A stretch of DNA of 64,000 nt from the IMG/VR virus record IMGVR_UViG_3300036985_003683, positions 1-64,000 of that record. The stretch is one strand, 5' to 3'. The notes beneath the pieces were generated by a model. It did no database searches. It saw only the letters and a program-made list of their open reading frames with translations, and was not told the origin of the DNA. How positions within the stretch are numbered: the stretch's first letter is position 1; each line of letters starts with the position of its first letter. The position numbers were made by a program, and so were the translations under genes. This stretch comes from a virus. This document shows, piece by piece, positions 40,007 to 47,952 of this stretch.

Positions 40007-40612
40007 GCCTGTTTCTCCTTTGCTCGCATTATTATACCGCAAGCCTGAAAGTTTTTCCTGAATCTCTGCATTTGCAAGAAGTACTGTGTCGTACGGCACT
40101 GATAACAGTGGTGCGATCTTGGTCAATGGTACCCGCTGGGGATAGCTGCACCATCGTACGTCTAGAATGACGCGCGCTACTGGCGACAGTACCCTCCACA
40201 GCTCTGTGTACAGTATGTCAGCTGCCTGTTCATCTGCAAGTACTTCAGCAGCGTCACTGATTGGCTGATCTGGATACTCGGACACAAACGTAACGTGCCT
40301 GGCTTGCGTAGCACTAGCAGCGCCCATGTCCCTATACCAATTGAACAGTGACGTAATCAAGTACGTCTTGAAGGTAGCCTTCCCCCTAGGGCCTACTCGC
40401 GTAGGGTCGTACTTCCCTGGGGTGTCCAAAAAGCCTGCGCATGATAGTAAGCACATGAACCCTTCTTGAAGAAGGTCATCGTACTCGTAAGACGCACACC
40501 AAGAGGACTTAGCTCGACTTGCTGAAATCCTGATGGTCTCTCCATATTCCTGATACAAACGCGTAGACTCCTGTGTCTGCTCGTCTGTCAACTTAACGGC
40601 GGTCTTCACCAC
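39467..40612 (-). CDS. Sigma-like factor joined in frame to a Cys-cluster/winged-helix protein
   Basis: 381 residues without a stop. Residues about 1-190 are sigma70-like: YEYDDLLQEGFMCLLSC (region 2), KATFKTYLITSLFNWYRD, and a weak region 4 (LTKIAPLLSVPYDTVL). Residues about 203-230 hold CFGLHPNGAASECNACVDFD and a further Cys, a four-cysteine pattern. After an Ala/Pro linker, residues about 275-381 look like two winged-helix-like halves (REELAQSIANEFP...). An internal TATAAT with AGGAG and GTG 40006 could make the second part alone. Confidence 0.7.
   Translation of the reverse strand: MVKTAVKLTDEQTQESTRLYQEYGETIRISASRAKSSWCASYEYDDLLQEGFMCLLSCAGFLDTPGKYDPTRVGPRGKATFKTYLITSLFNWYRDMGAASATQARHVTFVSEYPDQPISDAAEVLADEQAADILYTELWRVLSPVARVILDVRWCSYPQRVPLTKIAPLLSVPYDTVLLANAEIQEKLSGLRYNNASKGETGVIENDCFGLHPNGAASECNACVDFDACSKVRIETGGTVPSGVPRSFMLRNTAMSDAPATAAPTVPAEKKVRRTMMDVAFEKLMSGPHSREELAQSIANEFPANKGTRAADLIVALRAKGHLEDHSAVKENVVDGEATKEVSVRRHSLKEGAVEALIASNELICTEVEGKKHYHLALRAA
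40031..40036 (-). promoter_or_regulatory. Internal TATAAT box inside the sigma-like gene
   Basis: Minus strand TCAGGCTTGCGGTATAAT, followed by AGGAG and GTG 40006. It codes for Tyr-Asn at the same time. Confidence 0.4.
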
Positions 40613-40656
40613 TTTCTCCTACTTTCGAGTTTGAAAATTACCTTCCACGACATTCT

Positions 40657-40685
40657 ATTATAATGAACTTTACCTCCGATTTCAA
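40657..40685 (-). promoter_or_regulatory. Sigma70-type promoter of the sigma-like gene
   Basis: TTGAAA (40680-40685), a 17-base spacer, then TATAAT (40657-40662) on the minus strand. This is the only promoter seen here with a clear -35 box at the standard spacing, so the host's main sigma factor could read it early. The leader runs about 45 bases to the start at 40612. Confidence 0.65.
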
Positions 40686-40711
40686 GGGTTTAACCTCTAA
40701 AAAATGAATTT

Positions 40712-42493
40712 CTAGGAACTTTCCTCAGAACGTATCCGTACGGGTGCTAACGCGTGAGATTCATCCATCTCAGTGAACGTAGCTCGGTCACCGTCAAAAT
40801 ACAGAACAGCTTGCCCACCTGCACGATAGCGTGAAGCTGGACACCTGATGAGAACTTCTGGTGAGAAAGACTCACGTTCTTCCGTCACAATGTCTTCCTC
40901 GGTGATAGTCTCGTCCGAGCTATGTGAGGGCTTACGCCAAAGCGATAGCATGCCGTCAGCGTCTGCGATGATGGAGCCTGACCCACTAGGATCATACATA
41001 CCTGGAGATGAACGTGGATCCATCTTTCTAGGTTGGACTACTAGCAGAATAGCTATGTCCAAGTCCATAGCCAATTCCTTGAAGCCCCTGGAGACGTGTG
41101 CTTGCTCCTGGAAGGTGTTTTCAACACTTCGACACAGCAGCTGCAGGTTGTCGAAACACACTAGTTTCACACCGTGACGTTTAGCACTGTATACGATCAC
41201 TTCCTTTATGTGCTCGAACGTCCACTCCTTAGGTACTGCACCGTAGAAGAAGGGCACTTCTCGAAACTTCAGTTTGGTCATCTTCACTTCGAGTGAAGTG
41301 ATATCGGACCTACTGGAGAGTGTTGCACCCGCGACTAGTGACTGTGCCAAACGCCACAGGGGCATTTCCAGACAGTACATCATAGTTGGAACGCGGTGGA
41401 CCTGTGCTAACCATGCCAGCCACTGCTGAGCTAGGGTGGTCTTACCAGTTTTGGGAATGGCTTGGAGCAGCATCACTTCCCCTGGAGATATCATGCCGAT
41501 CACGTGATTGACAGACGCCCAAGGAGAAGCGTATCCAGTCTCTACAGATCCGAAACTGGTAATGTGGTTCTCCAGTTCCGTCAGCGCAGTCATCACGGAG
41601 GCTACTTCACCCTTGCCACACTGTTTTGCTTCAGAGATGCAGGCGTCGAGTTTCTTCTTGGCGTCTTCATATCCGAACTTGACTAGGAGCTCATTGATGT
41701 CCATTCCGTTAGGAATGCGCACATCGTAACAGCGCTCTTCTCCCAAACGCGTGGAGATCTTCTTCACTCCAGCTCGACCTGCGGCATCGGGGTCCAATAT
41801 GAAGTACACGCGTTCGAAGCCAATTAGGTCATCCCAGTGCTCTGGCGAGAAGTTGTCTGCCCCTTGAGGTAGACTGACCATGTTGGGATAGCCCATCATC
41901 ACGCCCGAGATGCAGTCTATCTCGCCCTCGACCACTATGACTGACTTCAGTCCGGGAGCTTTCAGAGCATCCCTATTGAAGAGAGGCTTCTCGTGTTTGG
42001 CCTTTATCTGGAAGGCCTTCTCAGCAGGTGGGAGGGACCTGTACTTGATGTTGACGCATACGCCGTCACTGAAATAGGGAAGGGTAAGGAATCTTCCTTC
42101 CTCCTTATACGCCACTCCCAATCTGAATGCACTAATGGCATCCTCGCCTAACATTCGGGCATATAGCCACTGCTTGGCGGATATGTCATTCGACAGTTGG
42201 ATAGCGTTTAGTTGCAGTTCCTCGGGAGACACCACATCGTATGAGATGTCGTCGCCCCAAGCCTCAGCAACTGCTGAAGGTGGTTCTATGTCACCACAAT
42301 GGCGCTTAAGTGTGAGAACATTGCCTCTCTCACCGCACTTGAAGCATTGCCATAGGCCCATTCTACGATTGATGCTGAATCGTGACTTAGCATCGCTACA
42401 CAGGGGACAGATCCTTACCACTATCTCGTCGTTCTCGATGTGGTAGTCCCATCCCTTGGAGTCTACATACGCCTGAGCGTCTTCCGTCGACAT
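40712..42493 (-). CDS. Primase-helicase (T7 gp4-like)
   Basis: 593 residues from ATG 42493 with GAAGGG upstream; GTG 42535, overlapping the previous stop, is an alternative. A zinc ribbon (C29, C32, C50, C53; ICPLC and CFKCG) starts the primase. A Toprim-like SVIVVEGEIDC then HFILDPDAAGRAG-type acidic motif follow. The DnaB-like helicase has Walker A AIPKTGKTTLAQ, then LVCFDNLQLLC (Walker B) and LLVVQPRK. It unwinds DNA and makes primers. Combining both functions in one protein is usual in T7-like and many siphoviruses. Confidence 0.9.
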   Translation of the reverse strand: MSTEDAQAYVDSKGWDYHIENDEIVVRICPLCSDAKSRFSINRRMGLWQCFKCGERGNVLTLKRHCGDIEPPSAVAEAWGDDISYDVVSPEELQLNAIQLSNDISAKQWLYARMLGEDAISAFRLGVAYKEEGRFLTLPYFSDGVCVNIKYRSLPPAEKAFQIKAKHEKPLFNRDALKAPGLKSVIVVEGEIDCISGVMMGYPNMVSLPQGADNFSPEHWDDLIGFERVYFILDPDAAGRAGVKKISTRLGEERCYDVRIPNGMDINELLVKFGYEDAKKKLDACISEAKQCGKGEVASVMTALTELENHITSFGSVETGYASPWASVNHVIGMISPGEVMLLQAIPKTGKTTLAQQWLAWLAQVHRVPTMMYCLEMPLWRLAQSLVAGATLSSRSDITSLEVKMTKLKFREVPFFYGAVPKEWTFEHIKEVIVYSAKRHGVKLVCFDNLQLLCRSVENTFQEQAHVSRGFKELAMDLDIAILLVVQPRKMDPRSSPGMYDPSGSGSIIADADGMLSLWRKPSHSSDETITEEDIVTEERESFSPEVLIRCPASRYRAGGQAVLYFDGDRATFTEMDESHALAPVRIRSEESS

Positions 42494-42531
42494 TACAGCT
42501 GACCCTTCTTTGTGATTCCACCTAAGTGACT

Positions 42532-43068
42532 TCACTTCAGTGACTTCACCTCAACTGGAGAGAATGCCATATCAACGAGCCTGCCTAGGATACTCACAGA
42601 GACTGTTATGACGTCTGTAGTGATTTCGGCCACTCGTCCTGTATGATGCATCAATGGACCAGATACAATTTCAACCTCGTCGTCTACCCTTAGTGTGACG
42701 ACATTATCCACTGAACGATTGTGCATGTTCAACATGCGTGTGACATCCGCTTGAGGGATGCCGTCTAGAGCACTACTCACATCGGGAGATAGGAACCCTC
42801 CCACTCCCTTCACTTCGCGAACTGCCTCGACTAGATCAAAGTCAGCGTTTGCCACTCGTAAGAAGATGTAGCCCTGTGCTGCGGGTTCTGAGGCAACCAC
42901 CGTCTTCTTGTTCACCACCTTCCGCACACTGACCAGTGGGAGGAAGACTTCCAACAAACACTGATGCTCACTCATTAACTCGCGCAACTTAGCAGCAACC
43001 TGCACGTCATTCCCAGAATGCGTCCAAACTACTAACCACTTACGCGGAAATCTCTTGACTTGCACCAT
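42532..43068 (-). CDS. NusG-like transcription factor
   Basis: 178 residues from ATG 43068 (GGGGAACAGG upstream). The NGN domain begins KWLVVWTHSGNDVQVAAKL and continues GYIFLRVANADFDLVEAVREV to VGGFLSP. The KOW motif DDEVEIVSGPLMHHTGRVAEI is near the C-terminus. NusG binds RNA polymerase and modulates pausing and termination. A phage copy could act as an antiterminator. Its neighbours are the primase-helicase and a basic protein of unknown function. Confidence 0.85.
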   Translation of the reverse strand: MVQVKRFPRKWLVVWTHSGNDVQVAAKLRELMSEHQCLLEVFLPLVSVRKVVNKKTVVASEPAAQGYIFLRVANADFDLVEAVREVKGVGGFLSPDVSSALDGIPQADVTRMLNMHNRSVDNVVTLRVDDEVEIVSGPLMHHTGRVAEITTDVITVSVSILGRLVDMAFSPVEVKSLK

Positions 43069-43081
43069 AAACCTGTTCCCC

Positions 43082-43783
43082 CTAGTCAGTTCGCGACTTG
43101 TCATATTCTTCCTCTAGCGAGATAATATACGCTTCTTGCTGATTAGAATTCATCGCTGAATACTTGACGTGGTCGATCGCTGATTTCACCCAAGTGGAGC
43201 GAGCTAGTGCCTGTGTGTGTACCTGTGTGGGTCTTCTCTCCACTTTCACTGTCGCCGCCTTGGGCTGTGTTGTAGCTGGAGAGTGAGAGCGTGCAGAGTC
43301 ATTCCTAATGATACCCCTAGCGTACGCTTCACCATACTGACTAGCTTCAGAAAGTCCATGGTAAGTTCTCAATCCCCGAATTACCACTTCTCGTTCGAAT
43401 GTGTTGTAATACTCCAATTCGTCTAGCTTCTGGAGTGGAGTCAAATCGGGCTTGCCACGTTTGCCTGCGAATAGTACAAAAGTGGACCCTATGATCCTCC
43501 GCTCCAAATCCGTGTATCTGCCTAGTAGTACTTCTATCACATCTGTGGGTGTAGACTGGTGACCCCAAAGGGTCTCACATAGTACAGTCTGTCCTAGCAC
43601 AAATCTACCTAGACGCTGATGTCCCTTAATCCAATGTGAATTCCTCAACTCGGTGGTCTCAGTCTTGTAGCCCTCGTGGTTGGGCAAATCGCATATGACC
43701 ATTCCCTCATCATGGGAGCGTATGTTACACATGAATAGGTAGAGTTCCTGAGCCCTGCTGCTAACCGCGCGTGGTTGTGGCAT
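43082..43783 (-). CDS. Unknown protein with basic linker
   Basis: 233 residues from ATG 43783, overlapping the helicase stop by 23 bases. The first about 160 residues are globular (FMCNIRSHDEGMVICDLPNH, ERRIIGSTFVLFAGKRGKPD). A Ser/Thr/Pro/Lys-rich linker follows (SPATTQPKAATVKVERRPTQ), then a helical end with IDHVKYSAMNSNQQEAYI. No family recognised. Being placed between UvsW-like helicase and NusG, a role in transcription or replication loading is only a guess. Confidence 0.6.
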   Translation of the reverse strand: MPQPRAVSSRAQELYLFMCNIRSHDEGMVICDLPNHEGYKTETTELRNSHWIKGHQRLGRFVLGQTVLCETLWGHQSTPTDVIEVLLGRYTDLERRIIGSTFVLFAGKRGKPDLTPLQKLDELEYYNTFEREVVIRGLRTYHGLSEASQYGEAYARGIIRNDSARSHSPATTQPKAATVKVERRPTQVHTQALARSTWVKSAIDHVKYSAMNSNQQEAYIISLEEEYDKSRTD

Positions 43784-45209
43784 CGTAATTCTCTGTGATG
43801 ATAGCACTAACGGCTGCATAGTGACCCCTACGTTGGTCACTGTGTTGCAGCAGTTTGGGATGGTGATTATCTACAAAGTCGTGAATGTGTACTTCACCTC
43901 CCCATCCATCCTCGTGTTGACCAATGTCTGTAGGGCGCATTCCACGACCTATACGCTGTTTCACTATGATAGCTGCCTTTAGCCCTCCACCGATGACAAC
44001 TCTTCTCACCGCTGGAATATCCTGCCCTTCTCCTGCAACTCCATCCGTAGCTATCAGGATCAGGAGATCCCCACTCCGCAAACGTGCGTAATACGTGTCT
44101 CGCACTGACTGTGGAGTATCTCCATTCATGAATTCGTGAAAGCCATTGACCCCAATGCTCTCAGACAGTGCGTCGTAGATCTTCCTACCGTGATCGATAC
44201 TGGATACGAAAACGATACACGCAGTCTTCTCCGTCACACTACGCATGGAGCGTTCAACTATGTGAACGTTCCGGACTGCGTTCTCGACTATTCCCAATCT
44301 GTAAACGTCAGGCCAAGCAGAAGCTATGATAGGTTTCCGAGGTGTATGAATCATCTCTACATGGGGTCTGGAGAGGAATCCTCGAACCTCCTCAGCTTCC
44401 CTCTCGTAGATAACATCCCCACAACATCCCATCAACTCCAGTGTGGACTTGTCTGAACGTTCGAAGGGGGTTGCAGATGCCCCAAATCTGTAGGCAGCTG
44501 GTATGGCCATAGCTGTCTCATACCAGGTATCAGCAGCTCCGTGGTGACACTCATCTAGCACCAGTACCTGGATCTGTTTGAACCACCAGGCTAGCTGATC
44601 TCTACGCCTGTGTAGTGACTGGACCAATCCCACAGTCCAACGCTTGATAGTCTTCTCCTCCCCGCTGAACATGCCCACTTCGCGGTTGGGTGACACTCCC
44701 ATCTCGATGTTCTTCCGAGTCTGTCTTGCGAGTGCTCCTTCATGGGTTATCCACAGAGTTGGCAAATCCAAAGCAGCCAATATACCAATCAGCGTCTTGG
44801 TCTTACCTGCGCCTGTGGGCAGTCTCAATACTCCTCGTCGACTCGCGAGTGCTATACCTGAGCCCTCCACTTGATACTCGCGCATCTCAAAAGATACAGA
44901 GGTGGGGTCCACTTCCATAGGTCGGTTGGGATATACGCGAGTGTCCTCTATGTGTACACGTTGAAAGTTCTGTGCCTGGAGTCGGGTTACCACGTGCTGC
45001 AGTATACCTGCTGGGAATCTGCCCTCGTGAGCATTTCGCGTCTTCTTAAGAAGGCACTTCTTCCCGTCCCAGAAGCCTTGTTGAAAGAGCTCGGACATCC
45101 AAGCGTCTGCAGTGGCGTAACTGCACGCTTCTGTGAGTGCTAAATGCTCCTCGGGATCAAACTCCCAAGTGGCAACACACCAATCATGACCTATGCGTAT
45201 GGTTATCAA
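43761..45209 (-). CDS. SF2 helicase, UvsW-like
   Basis: 482 residues from TTG 45209 (AGGG upstream). Motif I LPTGAGKTKTLIG, motif II LVLDECHHGA, motif III GASATPFERS, and motif VI QRIGRGMR are present. A N-terminal region of about 110 residues is separate from the helicase core, as in T4 UvsW. UvsW moves branched DNA and reverses forks. With UvsX-like, UvsY-like, gp46/47-like it completes a T4-style recombination set. Confidence 0.87.
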   Translation of the reverse strand: MITIRIGHDWCVATWEFDPEEHLALTEACSYATADAWMSELFQQGFWDGKKCLLKKTRNAHEGRFPAGILQHVVTRLQAQNFQRVHIEDTRVYPNRPMEVDPTSVSFEMREYQVEGSGIALASRRGVLRLPTGAGKTKTLIGILAALDLPTLWITHEGALARQTRKNIEMGVSPNREVGMFSGEEKTIKRWTVGLVQSLHRRRDQLAWWFKQIQVLVLDECHHGAADTWYETAMAIPAAYRFGASATPFERSDKSTLELMGCCGDVIYEREAEEVRGFLSRPHVEMIHTPRKPIIASAWPDVYRLGIVENAVRNVHIVERSMRSVTEKTACIVFVSSIDHGRKIYDALSESIGVNGFHEFMNGDTPQSVRDTYYARLRSGDLLILIATDGVAGEGQDIPAVRRVVIGGGLKAAIIVKQRIGRGMRPTDIGQHEDGWGGEVHIHDFVDNHHPKLLQHSDQRRGHYAAVSAIITENYDATTTRG

Positions 45210-45444
45210 AAATCAACCCTTTCGCACAATGCTTGCATACAGACTTGCCTAGAAGGCGTACAAGTGTGTCGTCGGAATTTTCGTAAATGACGCAAGTGCC
45301 TGGTATGACCTTGTCGTCGTGAATGAGCCTCCTGCCACATTGAGAGCATCCACATAGTAGGTGAATGCGCTGGATTGCTCCTAGGGTAGCTAGTCTGAGC
45401 GTATCCTCGGAGTCTATATCATTCCAGAAATCTGAGACAGTCAT
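45184..45444 (-). CDS. Small zinc-binding protein
   Basis: 86 residues from ATG 45444, overlapping the RmlD-like stop as ATGA with GGAGG upstream. LCGCSQCGRRLI and SVCKHCAKG make a C-x2-C ... C-x2-C zinc site, spaced about 32 residues apart. No further match. It overlaps the helicase start region, so expression is coupled. Confidence 0.65.
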   Translation of the reverse strand: MTVSDFWNDIDSEDTLRLATLGAIQRIHLLCGCSQCGRRLIHDDKVIPGTCVIYENSDDTLVRLLGKSVCKHCAKGLIFDNHTHRS

Positions 45445-46268
45445 CGGACCTCCAAATACTCCCTGATAGAATTGGTTATTAAAGGTAGAGACCAATTATA
45501 CCTCGTCGACAAATTAAATACGTTGTGTTCAAGTGTTCCCACTGATGTCCCCGTTACCTCACGCGAAGACCCATACTCCTTAACTATGTCGCGTGCGAAA
45601 CTGTACCAAGAGTAGTCACGCAGATGTGGTGGAGCTATATGTACTATGCGTGGGACGTAATCCGTCACCACCAATTCCGCGAATACGTCAGCGATGTGGG
45701 GACAGTATCCTGGGCTGCATCCCATATTGGATGGAAACTCCAGGGGCTCGCCACTCTCCACCTTACGAAGTACCTGTTCAACGAAATTGGGACGTGACTT
45801 ACCTCTACAGGGGGAGGGTCCATACAGGGCCGAAACACGGACGACTGTGTTTTGGTGCCTCAACAGCGTTTCGCTAGCTCTCTTGCTGTCAGAGTACACT
45901 GACTTGTGACTGATACTGGTCTCAGTGTCCTCGTAGCAAACCCCCGGAGAGGAAAATACCATATCCGTACTGACGTGAAACAGCTTGGCGGATACCTTCC
46001 GTGCAGTGTGATCCATCACTGCCACTGCTAGGGTGTTCACTGCACGAGTGGTGGTGGGCTGCAGTTCACACTTGGCTATATCATGCATAGCTGCGCAATT
46101 GATGATTACGTTGGGGTTCTCTGCTATGATGTACTCTTGCAGTCCGAACAGATCGGTCACATCGCATTCCGAATGAGTGGGAGTGATCAGATAGTGACCC
46201 CTCTCCAGCAATCGGCTAGATATGGCGCTTCCCAATTGACCTTGCGCACCCAGTACTAGAATCCTCAT
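45441..46268 (-). CDS. RmlD-like NAD(P)-dependent sugar reductase
   Basis: 275 residues from ATG 46268. MRILVLGAQGQLGSAISSRL is the Rossmann G-x-x-G-x-x-G motif; KLFHVSTDMVFS and KSVYSDSKRASE carry the catalytic Ser/Tyr-x-x-x-Lys. Pattern and size fit dTDP-4-dehydrorhamnose reductase. It probably makes the last step of a deoxysugar nucleotide. RmlC-like and epimerase genes are next to it, but RmlA and RmlB are not seen in the window. Confidence 0.78.
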   Translation of the reverse strand: MRILVLGAQGQLGSAISSRLLERGHYLITPTHSECDVTDLFGLQEYIIAENPNVIINCAAMHDIAKCELQPTTTRAVNTLAVAVMDHTARKVSAKLFHVSTDMVFSSPGVCYEDTETSISHKSVYSDSKRASETLLRHQNTVVRVSALYGPSPCRGKSRPNFVEQVLRKVESGEPLEFPSNMGCSPGYCPHIADVFAELVVTDYVPRIVHIAPPHLRDYSWYSFARDIVKEYGSSREVTGTSVGTLEHNVFNLSTRYNWSLPLITNSIREYLEVR

Positions 46269-46401
46269 GTTGTGACTCACTTCTACGATACACCTTGAGA
46301 GTGGACATAATTACCACAAACGCGAAAAGGAACGAAGCCCCCATAAGGAAGAAGCCTCCGTGCACATATAGACTTCCATTTTCGTACGAAAACACATGCA
46401 T
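46216..46401 (-). CDS. Small membrane protein inside the sugar operon
   Basis: 61 residues from ATG 46401, with GGAGTATGAT upstream. The segment GFFLMGASFLFAFVVIMSTL is a strong membrane helix, followed by KVYRRSESQ, a basic cytoplasmic-side tail. It overlaps RmlD-like by 53 bases in another phase and follows the epimerase. No family is known. It could anchor sugar enzymes at the membrane, but that is inference. Confidence 0.5.
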   Translation of the reverse strand: MHVFSYENGSLYVHGGFFLMGASFLFAFVVIMSTLKVYRRSESQHEDSSTGCARSIGKRHI

Positions 46402-46402
46402 A

Positions 46403-47371
46403 TCATACTCCAGGTGGTAGATAGAGGTCGCGAATCCAATGGCGCATTCGTACGACTTCATGCATCCAAGGAACATTGCGACTGGTTGGTTCGTTGAAGT
46501 TAAATCGGGAGTGCAGCAACTCCTTCACGGCATAATCAATAGTGAGTTGTGCTTGCAGACCTAGGGAAGTAGCTCTCTCACATGTCATGTGATACGAACG
46601 AGCACTTCCAGAATCGTTCCCCTCCATGATTTCAATCGCAGGTGCACCAGTGTGTAGTCCCACCAATCGAGCGATATCCAACATGGTGTAGTTATGCTTG
46701 CACAAGTTGATGGTAGTGGGTACCTTCATCCTGTCTAGCAGCATCATCATGAGTGTTGCGTAGGCGTTCACAGCGTCTGTGACATGTAGGAGAGGTCGCT
46801 CAGTGTTGGGTCCCCAAACACGTATCTTACTCTCATTGGCCGCAGAGGCCGTCATAGCATTTACTACCAAATCCATACGTGTACGCTCAGACCCCAATCC
46901 CATAAGTGTCCCCTTTCGAAGACAGGTATAGTCATGGGGTCTCAGCTTTCTCGCGATGTATTGCTCAGCTGCCCACTTGAGTTTGCCATAGTCACAGATA
47001 GGTGTTGGATCAGTCTCATCTCCCACTACGTCTTGAGAAAAACCATACACGCTTGCGGTAGATGCAAAGACCAGTGGAATACGCTTACCAGTCTCAAGAA
47101 TCATATCCACTAGATGTCTGGTTTCCGAGAGTGAGAACTTCTGCAGGTTCTGAAAGTCACTCCCTGCGGATGAGAACCACGCCAGATGGAAGATGCCGTC
47201 GTACTCTTTCAACTCCCAGGATTCCAGTGTGCCCACAGTGCGATTGGATATCCTTGCAGGGTACGTAAACCACCCCGCGTCCAAACAGTCCACCTCCATG
47301 CCACTCGCAATGAGGAGCTTCACTAGACCCGCCCCAACGTATCCACTCGACCCTGTGACTAGGAACTTCAT
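46403..47371 (-). CDS. NAD-dependent nucleotide-sugar epimerase/dehydratase
   Basis: 322 residues from ATG 47371, overlapping RmlC-like as ATGA. MKFLVTGSSGYVGAGLVKLL is the Rossmann start; STASVYGF and CDYGKLKWAAEQY carry Ser and Tyr-x-x-x-Lys. This is the extended SDR fold of GalE-like epimerases and 4,6-dehydratases. The exact reaction is not decided by sequence. It probably processes the nucleotide sugar that the nearby transferases use. Confidence 0.8.
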   Translation of the reverse strand: MKFLVTGSSGYVGAGLVKLLIASGMEVDCLDAGWFTYPARISNRTVGTLESWELKEYDGIFHLAWFSSAGSDFQNLQKFSLSETRHLVDMILETGKRIPLVFASTASVYGFSQDVVGDETDPTPICDYGKLKWAAEQYIARKLRPHDYTCLRKGTLMGLGSERTRMDLVVNAMTASAANESKIRVWGPNTERPLLHVTDAVNAYATLMMMLLDRMKVPTTINLCKHNYTMLDIARLVGLHTGAPAIEIMEGNDSGSARSYHMTCERATSLGLQAQLTIDYAVKELLHSRFNFNEPTSRNVPWMHEVVRMRHWIRDLYLPPGV

Positions 47372-47916
47372 TTTGGTCTCACTTCCCAATAGACTCCAGA
47401 TGTCTTGAACGCATCATACGAAATGCGTTCCTCATCTGGCTTGTTACGGTCGTACACTTCTGAACCAGTGCACACCATGATTGTGTTAGGTGTCAGGGAC
47501 TGCCAGCCGTGCCAGAACCCCGGCGGAATGGTCAACCTCTGCATAGGCGCTGCCGACAGGATGAACTGACGTGCTTCACCCTCTGGAGATACGACCCACA
47601 CACGGGCCTTACCGTTCACTATTGTGAAGAAGTCCCACAGTTTCTCGTGTCGATGGAACGCCCGGATGGTCATGGCCTGTTCATTGCGTACAATGTACGT
47701 TTGGCCAAAGTTACCAACCTGAAGTGGAACTTCCACCCGAGCAGGCGTACCCTCAATCGGAAGGAGTACTGGTCCCTCCTTACGGTGTACGACTGACTCT
47801 GCCCTGAAGTATTCCACCGTGGGTAGATCGTAGTTGTGTACAATCTCAGTCAGATCTCCCCGATCGTCGTGCAATGTTGTCAAAGCCTCAAGGAGAGGCC
47901 CGTTCTGCTTAATCAT
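47368..47916 (-). CDS. RmlC-like dTDP-sugar 3,5-epimerase (cupin)
   Basis: 182 residues from ATG 47916 (GGAG upstream), while the longer frame to 47970 would cross the promoter. Cupin core: DLTEIVHNYDLP, RAFHRHEKLWDFFTIVNGKA with an RmlC-type His, then IPPGFWHGWQSL and TGSEVYDRNKPDEERISYD. These match dTDP-4-dehydrorhamnose 3,5-epimerase family proteins. It could be a 3- or 5-epimerase. Promoter TATAAT 47947-47952 lies ahead. Confidence 0.78.
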   Translation of the reverse strand: MIKQNGPLLEALTTLHDDRGDLTEIVHNYDLPTVEYFRAESVVHRKEGPVLLPIEGTPARVEVPLQVGNFGQTYIVRNEQAMTIRAFHRHEKLWDFFTIVNGKARVWVVSPEGEARQFILSAAPMQRLTIPPGFWHGWQSLTPNTIMVCTGSEVYDRNKPDEERISYDAFKTSGVYWEVRPK

Positions 47917-47946
47917 CCCAATCTCCATTAGTAGGTCGTACCAAAA

Positions 47947-47952
47947 ATTATA
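47947..47952 (-). promoter_or_regulatory. TATAAT promoter at the sugar-gene boundary
   Basis: Minus strand GGTGTCACGGGTATAATTTT. The box overlaps the stop of the large transferase gene and lies 31 bases before ATG 47916, so the RmlC-epimerase-RmlD genes can be transcribed separately. Confidence 0.5.

Noticed and set aside
45495-45500. TATAAT inside the RmlD-like gene
   Set aside because: Encodes Tyr-Asn in a conserved reading frame and lies 50 bases from the next start; could be chance, so not listed as a promoter.
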